Shown: piece by piece, positions 25,160 to 37,430 of the stretch
How positions within the stretch are numbered: position 1 is the stretch's first letter
Layout of the letters: each line of letters opens with the position of its first letter
Origin: Linum tenue
Taxonomy: Eukaryota; Streptophyta; Magnoliopsida; Malpighiales; Linaceae
Assembly: GCA_946122785.1 (NCBI GenBank)
Contig: CAMGYJ010000011.1
Location: forward strand, 21,887,007 to 21,951,006
DNA: 64,000 nt
Direction: 5' to 3'
Program-made: the position numbers and the translations under genes
The notes under the pieces: model-generated
Told to the model about the DNA's origin: nothing
Seen by the model: only the letters and a program-made list of their open reading frames with translations
Databases searched by the model: none

Positions 25160-26627
25160 TTAAACTTAGTTAGGGAAGTCGTAACGATTCATCCCCCTAA
25201 CATCTTAAACTTATCGTGGTGGCTCTTCACCATGATTCTCAAGAGCATAACTACTTCTCATCTTAAATATCTCAAGAGCATAACTGCTGCTCTATCTCAA
25301 ATACCTCAAATGGCAACGGACTGGCGCTAGCGACTAAAAACACTTAAAACTACTTCACCTTCTTTAAGGTGAGTGACTTCTTAAAAAGGACTTGTTCTTC
25401 AACTTTAACACTAACTCATAAATATAAAGCTTTAAAGTAAATAATAACTCATACATAATCGCTTTAAACAAAGCTCAAACCACACACATATCACCAATCA
25501 TAAACACAATAAAACAATAACAATCATTTCAGCGAAATACTTAAAGCTTGTAAAACTTGAAAGAACACGTAAGGCGTAGAATTTACCCCCTTTACACTCA
25601 CCTCATTTCTGTTAAAACTGACTCTGATTCCGCTCTAAAAATTCCATGTATTGCTCCCATTAAATTCTATTTGTCCCCACGATTCCATAGGCGCCGACGG
25701 TTCCTCGATCGGACGTCAATTGATCGAGTTATGCCCAAAATAAATATTCTGTAAGTTTAGAAGTACCAAGTACCACAACTAATATTTTCCAGTCGATACA
25801 GTTGACCACGACCTCTCTGGAAATTTACATATTTAATCCTCCAACTTTTCGAATTCCCAAGAATGGTACCTGATCGTTGACATATTCGTTCTCAAACTTG
25901 GGAGACTAGGTTCTCCCTCATCCGACGTCCGAATTTGATTTCGTTGACACCGTGACGCTCCTCAGATCGCCCTCTACGCAAACAAATTCACCTGTTGAAG
26001 TTTCGTCGAACTTCAAAAATTTCCAGATATCGGTGAACGCCGACGAAGATCCGGCGAAGCTCCGACGAGGCATCTACAGACCTTGAATGACGATTCTGAC
26101 TCCACAGATGGATTCCAGACCTCTCTGTTATTCAATGACAAGCTATGGGAACTTGGTTTCCACCTCTTTTCTTTTCGCTAGTTTTGTACGTCCAAGTCGA
26201 AGGACGGTGATGGGAGCTCCTGCCGTTGTTTTCTCGTCGCTGCTGCTGCTGTAATCTCGTCGATGGAGGTCGTACGGGTAGAGCGAGGGAGAGGGGAATG
26301 GCGCCCCTGATGCTGCTCGGTTGCAAGGGGGAAAATGAAAAGGACCGGGACGTCCCTTCTTCTTTCTTTCTTTCTTTTCCTCTTCCTAGTGAAACGTTGC
26401 TCTTGTTAATTGGGGTATATAATGGAGGAGATTTATTTTGAGTTAAAGTGGCGATTTAGTCCAAAGGAGGTGGGGAATTATTTGGTTAATGGAATGGGGA
26501 AAAAGTAACGGAATGATAAGGGGAATCGGAGAGAGAATGAATGGAGGAATTCATGATGGAGTGGAGTTCTTCATTTTTTTCCCCTTCTTTTTAGTTGATG
26601 ATGATGGTGGGGAATAAAAGTGGCAAT

Positions 26628-26628
<1 letters not shown>

Positions 26629-26681
<53 letters not shown>
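26629..26681. repeat. (AAT)n microsatellite in the LTR
   Basis: About 17 copies of a trinucleotide are present here, versus about 6 at the equivalent place in the other LTR (about 31724-31741). The minus-strand poly-isoleucine reading frame over it is an artefact. Confidence 0.95.
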
Positions 26682-26791
26682 GTCCTTAATGTTATTTTTT
26701 TTAATTCACGGTTGCAATCCTTCGTACGTAACCGTTGATCCAACCGTTCCCGTATTTTGGTCGAACCTGAACCCAAAGTCGGGGTGTTATA

Positions 26792-29607
26792 TTTCCTCCA
26801 CCCTTATAAAAATTTCGTCCTCGAAATTTGCTTGAATCTCATTCCTCTGTCAACACCATTCTTGTACTTCCTTGCCTCAAAAATTTACTCTCGCTATATG
26901 AACCTTGATGATGTCCGTTGCTTGTCCCGTATAGTTTACCTCACCTCAAGTTATTTCCTCTTGACCATAAAAGGTATTCTCAACAAGCTCATTAGCATCG
27001 AGTAGCTTTGAGTGGCTACTTGTCCCTTTTCAATATTTTCCAACTTGGGCCTAGGGTGTGATGGGACAAAATTTCGGCTCAATTTATTTGGTCCAACTGA
27101 TTCAGTACTTGATGTTGAACCTATCGAAGTCGAGGTATCACATTTCCTCCCCACTTATAGAAATTTCGCCCTCGAAATTTGTCCCCTGTGATTACCCTAA
27201 GCATCGCTTGTGGTAATCCTTTTCACTTCGCGGATTTTTATTTCCTTTAACTTATACGACATGACCTAAAATCCTTCTCTCCATTCCCTGCAACTTCAAT
27301 GTTGTTGTGGCTTCTTAATCCCTCACATTACCTCGGCTGCACCTTGTACATATATAGGAACGATAACTATCCATTATTCGGTACATGAGAAGTTAATGCC
27401 CCTCTCCAACCCCAAGGGCACTGATGGCGGCTTATACTCCATCTAGTAAGGTGGTAAAACTCTTTTAACGTAACTCTCGTCTGGGGTGGACCTCATAGGT
27501 GACCTAGGACGTTGTACCTCCTAACGTTGTATCTCTTACTTTCTTCTTTGATGCTTCGTCTTATCCTTTAACCATAAACTGAGTGGTCATCTCCTCGTTA
27601 CTTCTTTCTTAACGCCGAAACCTCGTACTACGGCTTTTAATTTCTGTATGCATTAGAGGCATCCATTGCATCACACTCCTAACTTGCATTCAACATAATG
27701 CATCTTTCAAGAATCATGACATTCTCCTTGGCTTGCTTGTTCACCACTAGTCACCTAACTTAATACTCCCTTATTGACGCTTGAATTTTGCAGTTCTCAT
27801 AATATCTTTATGCTATTCTTAGAACTTTACTGAATTTCCTCTCATGATACTTCCAGACTGATGCTCGCTATTTGACATGGTCTCTTTGTTGGTCTAATAA
27901 GACTTGCAAATTTTATCATGGTGTCCAACTCTAGCCACACCTATCCATTCGAGAATTCGACCATCTCCTCACCATTTAGGACGATTTTGATTCCACCTGA
28001 GTGCATCGAAATATTTTCTCTAAATACATACTCCTTACTTCTTTACTCGCAACGACCTTCTTCTTGATGTTTCTTGACCTCGACGTAGTCCTCTAGGTTC
28101 CTATATGTTCTCTTCCCGTTACCTCTTTGGAACTAAAAGCTAGGTTGATATGCTTGACATATCGAGACGACAACACCTTCACCATCCGATGAGTTCTTGA
28201 ATTCTCAAAGACATCCTATAGTCCAATTTTTTTCTCCTAGGCAATCAACTTAACGTCTCCTTGTCGTCCTTCATATCCTTGCCTCGACCCTTCCTCACCA
28301 CCTTCCTCCTTTCATGCTCCTTGAACTCGAGTCATTTACGCATATTCCCACTCATTCGTTAGGAACTTTCGTGCCCTTCCTCGACTCCATACATTCTTCG
28401 ACATCTCTAATGTCACTTCACAGTTATGGTCCTAAAGATGGCTTTCAGAAGTCCAAAACTACTTCTAGATTTCTTATCAATCACTAAATGATTTAGTGAT
28501 ACATACGCACGAAACTCGTAAACCCCACTTTAGACTTGTACAATGGACTCCTTGAAATCTCATTGAAATTCTTCTAGCTTTTTTTTTGAACTCTCCTGGT
28601 ATGCTACATATGTCCTCTTTATCACAACCAGTGAAACCCTTCTCGAATTCTCTGACATTTATTAGAACTTCATTGAACATTTTCCTAGAAGGTCTCTTGC
28701 ATTTCCCCTTTCAATGGTCCAACGATGTTCCTTGTGTCTTAGACTCCCGACTTTTCGTGATGATGGTAATTTATACGGTCTCTCAAATCCCTATCCATCT
28801 TCTTTCTAGCTCGGTGTTGTTCACTAGTACATTGTTATTCTTGATCCAAGCTCGTCCTCTATCTCAATTTTCTTGACGCTTGTCTTGTTCATTTTAAAAG
28901 CTTGCTATCAGCCTAACTCCCCAAGGTCATGTACCCTCTTTTCTAGTGACGCAGTTTATCTACAAGGGTTCCTTTATCGTCATTATGTAAATGACCATGA
29001 CTCATCTCCGCCTTGACCTCTTGACGTCCTTTCGTATTCCATATAACCTACTTATTCCCTCATTTGCTTCATTTATACTACCTTAGCTTTTCTTAAAGTC
29101 TAAGCTCTCCACTGGTCCGTGTCACTGCGTTGTAATAGCGCCGAGCCGACGCCGACTAAAACTAGTTTAGGGACGTCTCGTGGTACCTCTTCATTTCTTG
29201 ATTCGTCGCCTCCTGGTGCTTAGGGTCAAGGACCCTAAAATCCTTCCATTATCATAACTACTGGCGTCTAATGATTGTAGCTCTTTCTCCGGAGATTCAT
29301 ATTTCCCCAGTTGTTTGTTTTTGCTTATTAGATCCCCCCTTGTTGCCTAGTAGTAGAATCCTCGTACTTCTCCTTCAACTCCTTCAAAATCCTAGAGGTA
29401 TTTCCTTACGATTGGTACCTCTTCTATTAGAACTATAGTTATTTACCTTAATACGATTAGAGTAGACTGGAGATTCTATAAACTCTTAAAAGAAGATCCT
29501 TTACTCATTTTTGTTTCCTTTAAAACAAAAACATTTAAAGCTGAGACCGATATTCCAGTATTCCTTGGAGACCAAGAAACAGAGGAAGACCGGCTCTGAT
29601 ACCAAAA
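26792..29607 (-). other. Interior of the LARD-like element, no coding capacity
   Basis: This 2.8-kb interior has no recognisable gag, protease, RT or integrase on either strand. A segment of about 70 bp just inside the left LTR, including TTTCCTCC and AAATTTCG..CTCGAAATTTG, is repeated in diverged form at about 27110-27180. The PBS is at the right end. Confidence 0.7.
29590..29604 (-). other. Primer-binding site (tRNA-iMet) of the LARD-like element
   Basis: The minus strand reads TGGTATCAGAGCCGG, three bases inside the 29608-31852 LTR. Confidence 0.88.
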
Positions 29608-31429
29608 TGAAACATCCTAACCCGGCCGGGTACTACTTCTTACTAAAATGCCCTTGATAAATAAAATACTCAAATCTTAAATTGCAGCGGGAAAAATTTT
29701 CATAAATAAAATACTGAAACACGCACTTGTAGTTCAAAGCAACGCCCTAACACATGGGCAAACTCAATACTTAAAATCTCCAAAATGATCTCCAGTCTAT
29801 ACTCATAATCATAAATGTAAATAACTACTAATCTCTAATGTTGTTGCTACTGAAACCCTTCACTAAGCATCCTCCGTGACGCTTATACTGATGTCCTCTA
29901 GCTGGCTGGCCTCGAACTCGCTTCTCACTAACTGCTCCTCTAGCTCCTCTAGCTCTTCAAACTGGTGAGTGAGATGGGGTCACCCTACGCCCTTACGTTT
30001 AACATCTTATTAATACTTGATCACTTTACTGAACTGAGTGGAAGTTGTTTGGTACTTCTACTATTAAAAATCTTAACTCTTAAAACTGTGTTCTTAAAGC
30101 TCAAATCTTAACTTAAATATTTGACTGACACTGGGATCCCTCACTAGCTAGTCCGGTTGCCAACTCATACGTATGAGAAGCCCTCCAGGATTTCCTTAAA
30201 CTTAAACTTAGTTAGGGAAGTCGTAACAATTCATCCCCCTAACATCTTAAACTTATCGTGGTGGCTCTTCACCACGATTCTCAAGAGCATAACTGCTGCT
30301 CATCTTAAAAATCTCAAGAGCATAACTGCTGCTCAACTTAAATATCTCAAGAGCATAACTGGTGCTCTGTCTCAAATACCTCAAATGGCAACGGACTGGC
30401 GCTAGCGACTAAAAACACTTAAAACGACTTCACCTTCCCGAAGGTGAGTTACTTCTTAAAAAGGACTTGTTCTTGAACTTTAACACTAACTCATAAATAT
30501 AAAGCTTTAAAGTAAATAATAACTCATACATAATCGCTTCAAGCAAAGCTCAAACCACACACATACACCAATCATAAACACAATCAAACAATAACAATCA
30601 TTTCAGTGAAATACTTAAAGCTCGTAAAACTTGAAAGAACACGTAAAGCGTAGAATTTACCCCTTTACACTCACCTCATTTCTGTTGACACCGACTCTGA
30701 TTATGCTCTAAAAATTCTGTGTATTGCTCCGATTAAATTCTATTTGTCCCCACGATTCCATAGGCGCCGACGGTTCCTCGATCGGACGTCAATTGATCGA
30801 GTTATGCCCAAAATAAATATTCTGTCAGTTTAGAAGTACCAAGTACACAACTAATATTTTCTAGTCAATATAGTTGACCACGAACTCTCTGGAAATTCAC
30901 ATATTTAATCCTCCAACTTTTCGAATTCCCAAGAATGGTACCTAATCGTTGACATATTCGTTCTCAAACTTGGGAGACTCGGTTCTCCCTCATCCGACGT
31001 CCGAATTTGATTTCGTTAACACCGTGACACTCCTCAGATCGCCCTTTACGCAACCGTACTCACCTATTGAAGTTTCGTCGAACTTCAAAAATTTCCAGAT
31101 TTTGGTGAATGCCGACGAAGATCCGGCGAAGCTCCGACGAGGCATCTACAGACCTTCAATGACGATTCTGACTCCACAGATGGATTCCGGACCTCTCTGT
31201 TACTCAATGACCAGCTATGGGAACTTGGTTTCCACCTCTTTTCTTTCCGCTTGTTTTGTACGTCCAAGTGGAAGGACGGTGATGGGAGCTCCTACCGTTG
31301 TTTTCTCGTCGCTGCTGCTGCTGTAATCTCGTCGATGGAGGTCGTACGGGTAGAGCGAGGGAGAGGGGAATGGCGCCCCTGATGCTGCTCGGTTGCAAGG
31401 GGGAAAATGAAAAGGACCGGGACGTCCCT

Positions 31430-31465
<36 letters not shown>

Positions 31466-31852
31466 TTCCTCTTCCTAGTGAAACGTTGCTCTTGTTAATT
31501 GGGGTATATAATGGAGGAGATTTATTTTGAGTTAAAGTGGCGATTTAGTCCAAAGGAGGTGGGGAATTATTTGGTTGATGGAATGGGGAAAAAGTAACGG
31601 AATGATAAGGGAATCAGAGAGAGAATGAATGGAGGAATTCTTGATGGAGTGGGGTTCTTTTTTTTTTTCTTTCCTTCTTTTTAGTTGCTGAAGTTGATGG
31701 TGGGGAATAAAAGTGGCAATGTCAATAATAATAATAATAATAGTCCTTAATGTAATTTTTTTTAATTCACGGTTGCAATCCTTCGTACATAACCGTTGAT
31801 CCAATCGTTCTCGTATTTTGGTCGAACCTTAACCCAAAGTTGGGGTGTTACA
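29608..31852 (-). repeat. LTR of the LARD-like element (empty-site copy)
   Basis: This is the 5' LTR in element orientation, 2245 bp. It has one extra copy of an AAGAGCATAACTGCTGCTC-type segment near 30290-30370 and a longer TTTC/TTCT tract (about 31430-31465) than its partner, but no MITE. Confidence 0.9.
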
Positions 31853-31857
31853 GGTCT

Positions 31858-32146
31858 CATGTAGTTGGAATTGAAAAGTTTCACTTACAAGAGAAAGCCA
31901 TTGAGATTGCAGAATTTGGTTTGCCTCCTCATTGCCAATCCAGCGGCTGTCAAAGTGGAAATTAGCCTTTGTCTTGGCAGCCATAGGATGCAATTGCAGA
32001 AGGATGATTCTGTGATCGGATCGCAAATCATAGAGATGGCAGACCTGGGCGGCAGGCCAATATGATACAGCCAGACTTGAGGCAAGAACCCGATCGAACC
32101 GCTCCATTATATGCTCACTCGGCAATCGCCGATTTGACCACGTGAA
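31858..32146 (-). pseudogene. LINE endonuclease fragment, displaced half
   Basis: The minus strand encodes the C-terminal part of an APE-type endonuclease: FTWSNRRLPSEHIMERFDRV, then YDLRSDHRIILLQL. It joins the LINE at 20895-24210 once the inserted LTR element and one GGTCT copy are discounted. It is cut at about 32146, where gag sequence of another retroelement begins. Confidence 0.82.
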
Positions 32147-33070
32147 GGGCGCACCATGGGATTTTCTGGTGCGCTTTCCCTACTAATGTTTCCGCTGGAC
32201 GCCTGCTCCATACTAGTTGAGGACATTCCCTTCCGTTTCTTCTTCCTTGGCTCATACACCTGGATTTTTCTCTCTCGGGCCTTTTCCTCATTTATTTTAG
32301 CCTTCGCCCGGATTGCGGCTGCCTTCAGCAATCCATAATTAACCATGTCAGAGATTGCTATCCTAGACTTGATATCTCCTCTCAAACCCCCTTCAAACTG
32401 TGCACATTTATCCGGCTCAGTCGTAATTAAATCCCTTGCAAATGTGAGTAGGTGATGAAACTGAGCCTCATACTCAATTACCGTCTGTCCTTCTTGTTGT
32501 TTCGGAGTTAGAAACTCTACTTTCTTCTGGGCACAATATACATCCGAAATATACTAAGCTCGGAAATGGTGCAGAAACACATCCCAGGAGTGCATGATAG
32601 TGTCTTCCTGCACTCCAGGAATAGTTAGCCACTAGTCATATGCATCATCCTTCAGAAGGAACACCCCATAATCAAACTTAACATCATCGGGACACTTGAG
32701 CAGATGAAAAACCCTTTCAACCTTCTTTAACCAATTAAGAGCCACTTTTGGATCAACAGTTCTCTTAAAGGGTTCTGCCCCCATTTTTAACACTTTAGGA
32801 TAGTCCCTCTTAAAAGGTGTTTCTTGGTTACGAGACTCAGTATTGTTCTCGGCATTATGTCCCTGAGGTCCTTGGGATCCCTAGGGTGGGTTGGCTCCTC
32901 CTTCTCCTCCTTGACTGGACTCCGCATGAAATCATTAACAACTTCAAATCAAGATCCGGATCCATACTTGACTCAGAATGCAACTTGATTTTAAACAGTG
33001 AGAATCCTTTAAAAACCATGCAAGACTTCATTTTTAAAACCAAGTGGTATCCCGTGGGATCATATCCCAG
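32147..33070 (-). pseudogene. Ty3/gypsy gag fragment, copy b
   Basis: This is a truncated minus-strand gag that matches copy a (36204-37270) from the N-terminus to just before the zinc knuckle. Shared words include GAEP, KFDYGVFLLKDDAYD, QFEGGLRGDIKSRIAISD and KARERKIQVYEP. In-frame TAG codons at about 32881-32883, 32634-32636 and 32554-32556 stand where copy a has Q, W and Q. The fragment lies just inside the 33086-35744 LTR, preceded by an intact primer site TGGTATCAGAGCTGGG. Its 3' end is lost at the junction with the LINE. Confidence 0.82.
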
Positions 33071-33085
33071 CTCTGATACCACAAA

Positions 33086-35744
33086 TGTAACACCCATGCA
33101 TACTTTAAACATTCACAAGATCGTACTGATTAAAACCTTTTTACAATTATGTTTAGCTTACTAACCAAACCATAATTTACTTAAATATTAAAAACTTCTA
33201 AACACATGACAGTAGAGAAAACCATCTTCTCTCAAAATGTTATAAACAAGTCATGTCGAAGTCTGAGTCCACCATCCCACCTCATTGATGCCGAGCTGAG
33301 CCTTGTTGAGTTTCTTTGACTTCTAGTCCGAAACTTCTAATCTGGGGAAAAATTTTGACGGGGTGAGACGTCACCTCAATGAGTAAAAGCTAACCTATCA
33401 ACAGTATCAATACAAATATAATATCTCGTGAAGTCGAACCCCGTGCTTAATCTCATAGTTTTCCGAGATAACCAATTTCAGTATTCAGTTTGCTAAGGCA
33501 TTTCAGACATGTAACAATGCAGAAATCAGTAATCAATCCCACACACACACACACGAGTACACACACACATGGTTAGCCAGATTACGTATCTTTTTGCCTT
33601 TAAATTGCCAAGTCATGCACTCTCTCGGGTATATCCAGTAGATGCATAAAGCACCGCCAATAGATGCATTAAGCACCGCCAAATAGATGCCTTAGGCACC
33701 GCCAATAGATGCATAAAGCACCGCAATTAGATGCATAAAGCACGCCAATAGATGCCTTAGGCACCGCCAATAGATGGATTAAGCATCGCCAATGACCAGG
33801 CCTGGTATCGCTCTCCCAGAGAGCTAGGCATAAAGCCGCAATATCAGATCTCATAGAGTGCATGACAAGGCGCCATTAAATTTTAATTTGGTGATCAGAC
33901 AATTCTTTAGTTAGTCCGAGAACAAATACCAAGCATTATCATCAATCATTTAACACATGTCTATTCACAAATTCATAACATTCACATGGTCATATTCACC
34001 ATTTCATATAATCACATCATCACCTTATAGGCTTCCCAGTATCACAATTCTGCCTTACAGGCTTTGCAGTAATCACACGATAGCCAATTAGGTTATCCCC
34101 GTACCATCGTATAGCCATTCAGGCCATGCATTATTTTCCCATTGCGTCATAGTCTTTTCTGTACTGTAAAGTTGTCTTTTAGTCCATTTCATATCACATA
34201 TACATTTCATTTCCCATTCATAATAATCGTCTACCATGTTTCCCACGTATCATCACATAGTCCTACACACATCACATTCACCCATCATTCATCACATATC
34301 ATTTCATTCACACACATATAGTCATAGCCATCTATTAATCCCACATTTCATATTTTATATTCGGGCCGCTTCATGACCCGAATACCATATTTGTATCCAT
34401 ACGGTTAATAGGTTAGAATTTACTCACAACACACTTGCTATTCCACTATACCCTTGCCTCTTGATGATTCCCCAGCTTTCTCCATTCCTTTAGACACAAT
34501 CATATAAACATGTTTAATATTCGAACAATTTAATTGACCAACTATAACTTATACGCACCGAGACATACAACTCTCCCACACAGAACTATTCTTCCTAATT
34601 AAGTTACCAACATAGGAGATCCTTCTAAAGCCTCTCGTATTCCAAAGCTAACTCCCTTCTAGTTGAATTTATGTGCAAATTATATAATAATGACCACTTA
34701 TATACCATTCGTCCTAAGTGGTTCCTCACTGTACCTGGAACACATGGAAGTAGATATGCATATCAAAATCACCCAAATCCGAATAATGGTTTCCTTTCCT
34801 CTTGAGGAACTCACTTGACCGACCATAAACCATCCCCCTCTTAAGCTTGCATGAGACTCATGCAAACCCCTTTTAAGAATTATTAATCCTCACATGCAAA
34901 CCAATTCTCCACTGAGTTCTAATACACCAAGAACACCCACATACATATACATGCACGCCAAACCAAACTTATATATATCACACACATGCATACCCATTTC
35001 ACTACCCAATCATAAGCTTGAGACATGGTTCACATAATTAAACATTACCCCCGGTGATAGTTTCCCTCTCTTCCTTACCAACACTTCAACAAGTACTAAC
35101 AGCAAGGAAATTACCTTCAGCGCTAAATGACCTTGTGCTAGCTCACTCTACCCGCCAACCTGCTTCTTTTGTCAAGGAAAAGAGCTAGTCAAGAATTGGG
35201 TTTTGGGATGGATGACAAAAGCCTTTCTCTAACTCTACTTCTGTATACTAGGTGAATAAAGGGTGGTGGCGGTCATCTCTTTTGCTAATGTAGAGCCCTC
35301 TCTCTTCTCCCTCATTTAATTCCCACCCCCAAGCTAGCCCACGTGTTTGGGTAGAATACTTGATGGTGGCAAGTTTCCGATGCATGTAAATGAGTAAGTG
35401 GTATGGGGGAACCAAAACGAGACAAGGGAGTTGATTTCTTTGTCCAACCTTCTCCTCTAGAAGCCTCTCGGTTTACTCTTGGTTAAAGTCCGTTGACCTT
35501 GAACCACTTTTCCACTACTATTGGCAAGTACAGGCGTACAACTGGGTTTTGGAAGGGAATTAAATTTCTAGTGGTGTGGTGGAGGTTTTTGTAGTAATGG
35601 AGATTTAGAATTATTCTTTCTGGATGAACTATTCGTTTAGCACTTACAAACTATAACAATACCCTTGGACACATAGCTCATATATTTAACTCTCACGCAC
35701 ATCATAGTACACATTATACCACTCGATAGGGAGAGGATATGACA
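33086..35744 (-). repeat. LTR shared by the two gag units
   Basis: It starts TGTAACACCC on the plus strand and ends GGATATGACA. It is collinear with 37431-40050 with scattered substitutions and small indels. Confidence 0.9.
33639..33792. repeat. 22-bp minisatellite in the LTR, seven copies
   Basis: Imperfect tandem copies of TAGATGCATAAAGCACCGCCAA occur here, with variants CCTTAGG and CATTAAG in the middle. The same array with about six copies lies in the other LTR. Confidence 0.92.
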
Positions 35745-35999
35745 ATTCCTCCCTCTAAATAAATTTCGTCCCCGAATTTACTTTGTAACTAGTAGGGGTA
35801 TTGAGCCTACAAATTTTGGGTTATTCACCGCCTAGCTTCTTTCCTCTACATTTTTTTTTCTCGTAGTCTTAGGCTTTGTCCATTTTTTTTATAAGTAACC
35901 TACTAATAAAGTTTCTATTAACCTTTCTTCACTTCCATTCCAGTTATTGTTTCTAATTTCAATGGTATGTCCTAGGGGTTTTCACATACATGTTTCTAG

Positions 36000-37270
36000 A
36001 TAAGGTGTTCAAGTTGGTTATAGAAATTATGAGAAAAGGCACGAGACAAAAATGAGTAGGTGTAGCCCGGATCATCTAGAACGGGAGGTAGGGTATTATG
36101 GAAAAGGATCATACCCGTGACAACTTCAGGGGACACATAAGCTTCACCCCTCATGGCAAAGACGCGAGGTAGCATCTCGCTTCTCGTCGCTTGCCCACTA
36201 CCATTGCCCCTCATTTTAGTGATTTAGCTTCTCACTCTACCATTTCCTCCTCTAAAGTTTCCCCTCTGGGCACTACTCACAATTCTCGGCCCTTGTACAG
36301 TGGTCTGAGATCTAGCAGGTGCAAAATCACCTCGAATTGGACACTCTCTAGCATAGTGACCCATGTCACCACACCGAAAACATCCTTCAGTAACCAAACG
36401 ACAGACCCCAAAGTGGTTCTTCCCAAAATGAGGACACTCGGGAGCTCGTGGAGTACCTAATTGAGTATGCCCTCCTTGACTTGTCGCTGTGGAGCTCCAT
36501 CTGGGATTTTGTGGTGCGCTTTCCCTACTAAAGTTTCCGCTGGACGCCTGCTCCATACAAGTTGAGGACATTCCCTTCCATTTCTTCTTCCTTGGCTCAT
36601 ACACCTAGATTTTCCTCTCTCAGGCCTTTTCCTCATTTGTATTAGCCTCCGCCCAGATTGCGGCTGCCTTCAGCCATCCATAATTAACAATGTCAGAGAT
36701 GGCTATCCTAGACTTGATATCTCCTCTCAAACCCCCTTCAAACTGTGCACATTTATCCAGCTCAGTCAGGATTAAATCCCTTGCAAATGTGAGTAGGCAA
36801 TGAAACTGAGCCTCATACTCACTTACCGTATGTCCTTCTTGTTGTTTCAGAGTTAGAAACTCTACTTTCTTCAGGGCACAATATACATCCGAAATATACT
36901 GAGCTCGGAAATGGTGTAGAAACACATCCCAGGAATGCATGATAGTGTCTTCCTGCACTCCGGGAATTGTTATCCACCAGTCATATGCATCATCCTTCAG
37001 AAGGAACACCCCATAATCAAACTTAACATCATCCGGAAACTTGAGCAAATTAAAAACCCTTTCAACCTTCTTTAACTAATCAAGAGCCACTTTTGGATCA
37101 ACAGTCCCCTTAGAGGGTTCTGCCCCCATTTTTAACACTTTAGGATAGTCCCTCTTATAAGGGGTTTCTTGGTTACGAGACTCAGTATTGTTCTCAGCAT
37201 TATGACCCTGAGGTCCTTGGGATCCCTGAGGTGGGTTGGATGTTCCTTCTCCTCCTTGACTTGACTCCAC
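36000..37270 (-). pseudogene. Ty3/gypsy gag with zinc knuckle, copy a
   Basis: This encodes the capsid and nucleic-acid-binding protein of the LTR element. From 37270 downward there is a Q/G/N-rich start, then the Retrotrans_gag region (about 37050-36640), with DAYDWWITIPGVQ, SWDVFLHHFRAQYISD and EYEAQFHCLLTFARDL. A CCHC knuckle CFRCGDMGHYAREC follows (about 36380-36340). After a stop at about 36224 a further frame reads EVVTGMILF and DDPGYTYSF, the start of an aspartic protease with an altered active-site triplet. Three early stops (TAG at 37076-37078, TGA at 36620-36622, TAG at 36605-36607) break it. Copy b has W, R and Q there. The rest of pol is absent. Confidence 0.85.
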
Positions 37271-37410
37271 ATGAAATCATTAACAACTTCAAATCAGGAT
37301 CCGGATCCATACTTGACTCAGAATGCAACTTGATTTTAAACAGTGAAAATCCTTTAAAAACCATGCAAGACTTCATTTTTAAAACCAAGTGGTATCCCGT
37401 GGGATCATAT

Positions 37411-37426
37411 CCCAGCTTTGATACCA
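37411..37426 (-). other. Primer-binding site (tRNA-iMet, one mismatch)
   Basis: The minus strand reads TGGTATCAAAGCTGGG next to the 37431 LTR boundary. The equivalent site beside the middle LTR reads TGGTATCAGAGCTGGG, so this copy carries one G-to-A change. Confidence 0.85.
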
Positions 37427-37430
37427 CAAA

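Larger units (their letters stand above)
24211..26791 (-). repeat. LTR of the LARD-like element, with MITE insertion
   Basis: This is the 3' LTR in element orientation, 2581 bp long. It aligns along its length with 29608-31852 apart from the MITE at 24798-25159, an expanded ATA/AAT tract, and small indels. Confidence 0.9.
24211..31852 (-). mobile_element. Non-coding LTR retrotransposon (LARD-like, Ty3/gypsy type)
   Basis: Two LTRs (24211-26791 and 29608-31852) start TGAAACATCC and end GGTGTTACA (TGTTATA in the left copy). The 5-bp duplication GGTCT at 24206-24210 and 31853-31857 proves one insertion event into the minus-strand LINE. The primer-binding site TGGTATCAGAGCCGG (minus strand, 29590-29604) and a purine-rich tract at 26792-26806 place the 5' end at 31852. 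The 2.8-kb interior shows no gag or pol that I can recognise, so it is non-autonomous. The LTR termini (TGTAACACC on the minus strand) and the tRNA-Met primer suit plant Ty3/gypsy. The LTR length difference is partly explained by a 362-bp MITE in the left copy. Confidence 0.9.

Noticed and set aside
26591..26776. Minus-strand frame with a long isoleucine run
   Set aside because: It is produced by the (AAT)n microsatellite in an LTR.
28477..28876. Short frames in the interior of the LARD-like element
   Set aside because: They match no retroelement protein that I recognise, and the codons look random.
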